Shown: piece after piece, positions 63,916-64,000 of the stretch | Layout of the letters: every line of letters begins with the position of its first letter | How positions within the stretch are numbered: the stretch's first letter is position 1 | NCBI RefSeq assembly: GCF_003007735.2 | Contig: NZ_PXNQ02000009.1 | Location: 124,001-188,000, forward strand | Length of the DNA: 64,000 nucleotides | Direction of reading: 5' to 3' | DNA from: Paracoccus methylarcula | GTDB lineage: Bacteria > Pseudomonadota > Alphaproteobacteria > Rhodobacterales > Rhodobacteraceae | Translations under genes and position numbers: made by a program | The notes under the pieces: model-generated | Told to the model about the DNA's origin: nothing | What the model saw: the letters and a program-made list of their open reading frames with translations, nothing else | Databases searched by the model: none

Positions 63916-64000
63916 ACGGATGGGCAAACGCATGGGGCGATGCTAGAACAGGCGGCCTGTGACACGGGATATTGCCGCCTTCGGGCCTGACGGGATCGCA

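Noticed and set aside
63959..64000. Start of a further gene at the window end (GTG, MTRDIAAFGPDG...)
   Set aside because: Only 14 codons are present and no family can be recognised.

Overview
The window is chromosomal DNA from a GC-rich alphaproteobacterium, most likely a Paracoccus-like member of the Rhodobacteraceae. The basis is uniformly high GC, gene content (PAS_5-type PAS protein, DUF599 and DUF2189 proteins, alphaproteobacterial ferredoxin, HflK/HflC, many ABC/TRAP/BCCT porters) and small intergenic repeats carrying GATATTT..GAAGAAGAA. I see no phage, transposase, CRISPR array, rRNA or tRNA. Coding density is high and most genes are housekeeping or transport genes.

Layout. 0.1-3.1 kb: outer-membrane assembly (bamA, OmpH/Skp). 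3.1-5.2 kb: nucleoside hydrolase and a DUF2189 membrane protein. 5.2-10.5 kb: tgt, two Fe-S assembly proteins (DUF59, IscA/SufA type), tpiA, rnd and a double GNAT protein. 10.5-20.5 kb: PAS protein, a coupled gmk / gamma-carbonic anhydrase / PhoR-like kinase run, rpiA-gor, hflK-hflC-degP and a [2Fe-2S] ferredoxin. 20.7-23.4 kb (minus): MFS porter, KDPG aldolase, hemolysin III-type protein. 23.6-27.6 kb: rpsB, tsf, cmk, aldehyde dehydrogenase. 27.8-31.7 kb: adenine deaminase, HpcH/HpaI aldolase, hisB-hisH. 31.7-35.8 kb: an osmoadaptation pair, TrkH/TrkA potassium uptake divergent from a BCCT betaine-type porter. 35.9-41.9 kb: coiled-coil protein plus ZapA, hydrolase, MFS, DUF599, a small heat-shock protein with a ROSE-like leader, LysE exporter. 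42-46.2 kb (minus): dnaX-ybaB-recR and a PiT phosphate porter. 46.4-52 kb (minus): oppABCDF, with oppF frameshifted. 52.2-54.3 kb: cobU-cobT-cobS of cobalamin nucleotide-loop assembly. 54.5-57 kb: TRAP dctQ-dctM without a binding protein. 57-63.9 kb: a LacI regulator divergent from a pentitol/pentulose cluster (binding protein, ATPase, permease, SDR dehydrogenase, FGGY kinase), best read as ribitol uptake, oxidation to D-ribulose and phosphorylation.

The observations I consider most worth a second look are: (i) seven copies of a 60-75 bp intergenic repeat with a GC hairpin and a conserved tail; (ii) single-base disruptions in two otherwise intact conserved genes, the first codons of tsf and the middle of oppF, which may be sequence errors or real lesions; (iii) a ROSE-like RNA thermometer hairpin with the diagnostic bulged G over the hsp20 ribosome binding site, preceded by a heat-shock-type promoter; and (iv) a perfect 24-bp palindrome in the LacI/pentitol divergent promoter region. 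I found no clearly new multi-gene defence or biosynthetic system.
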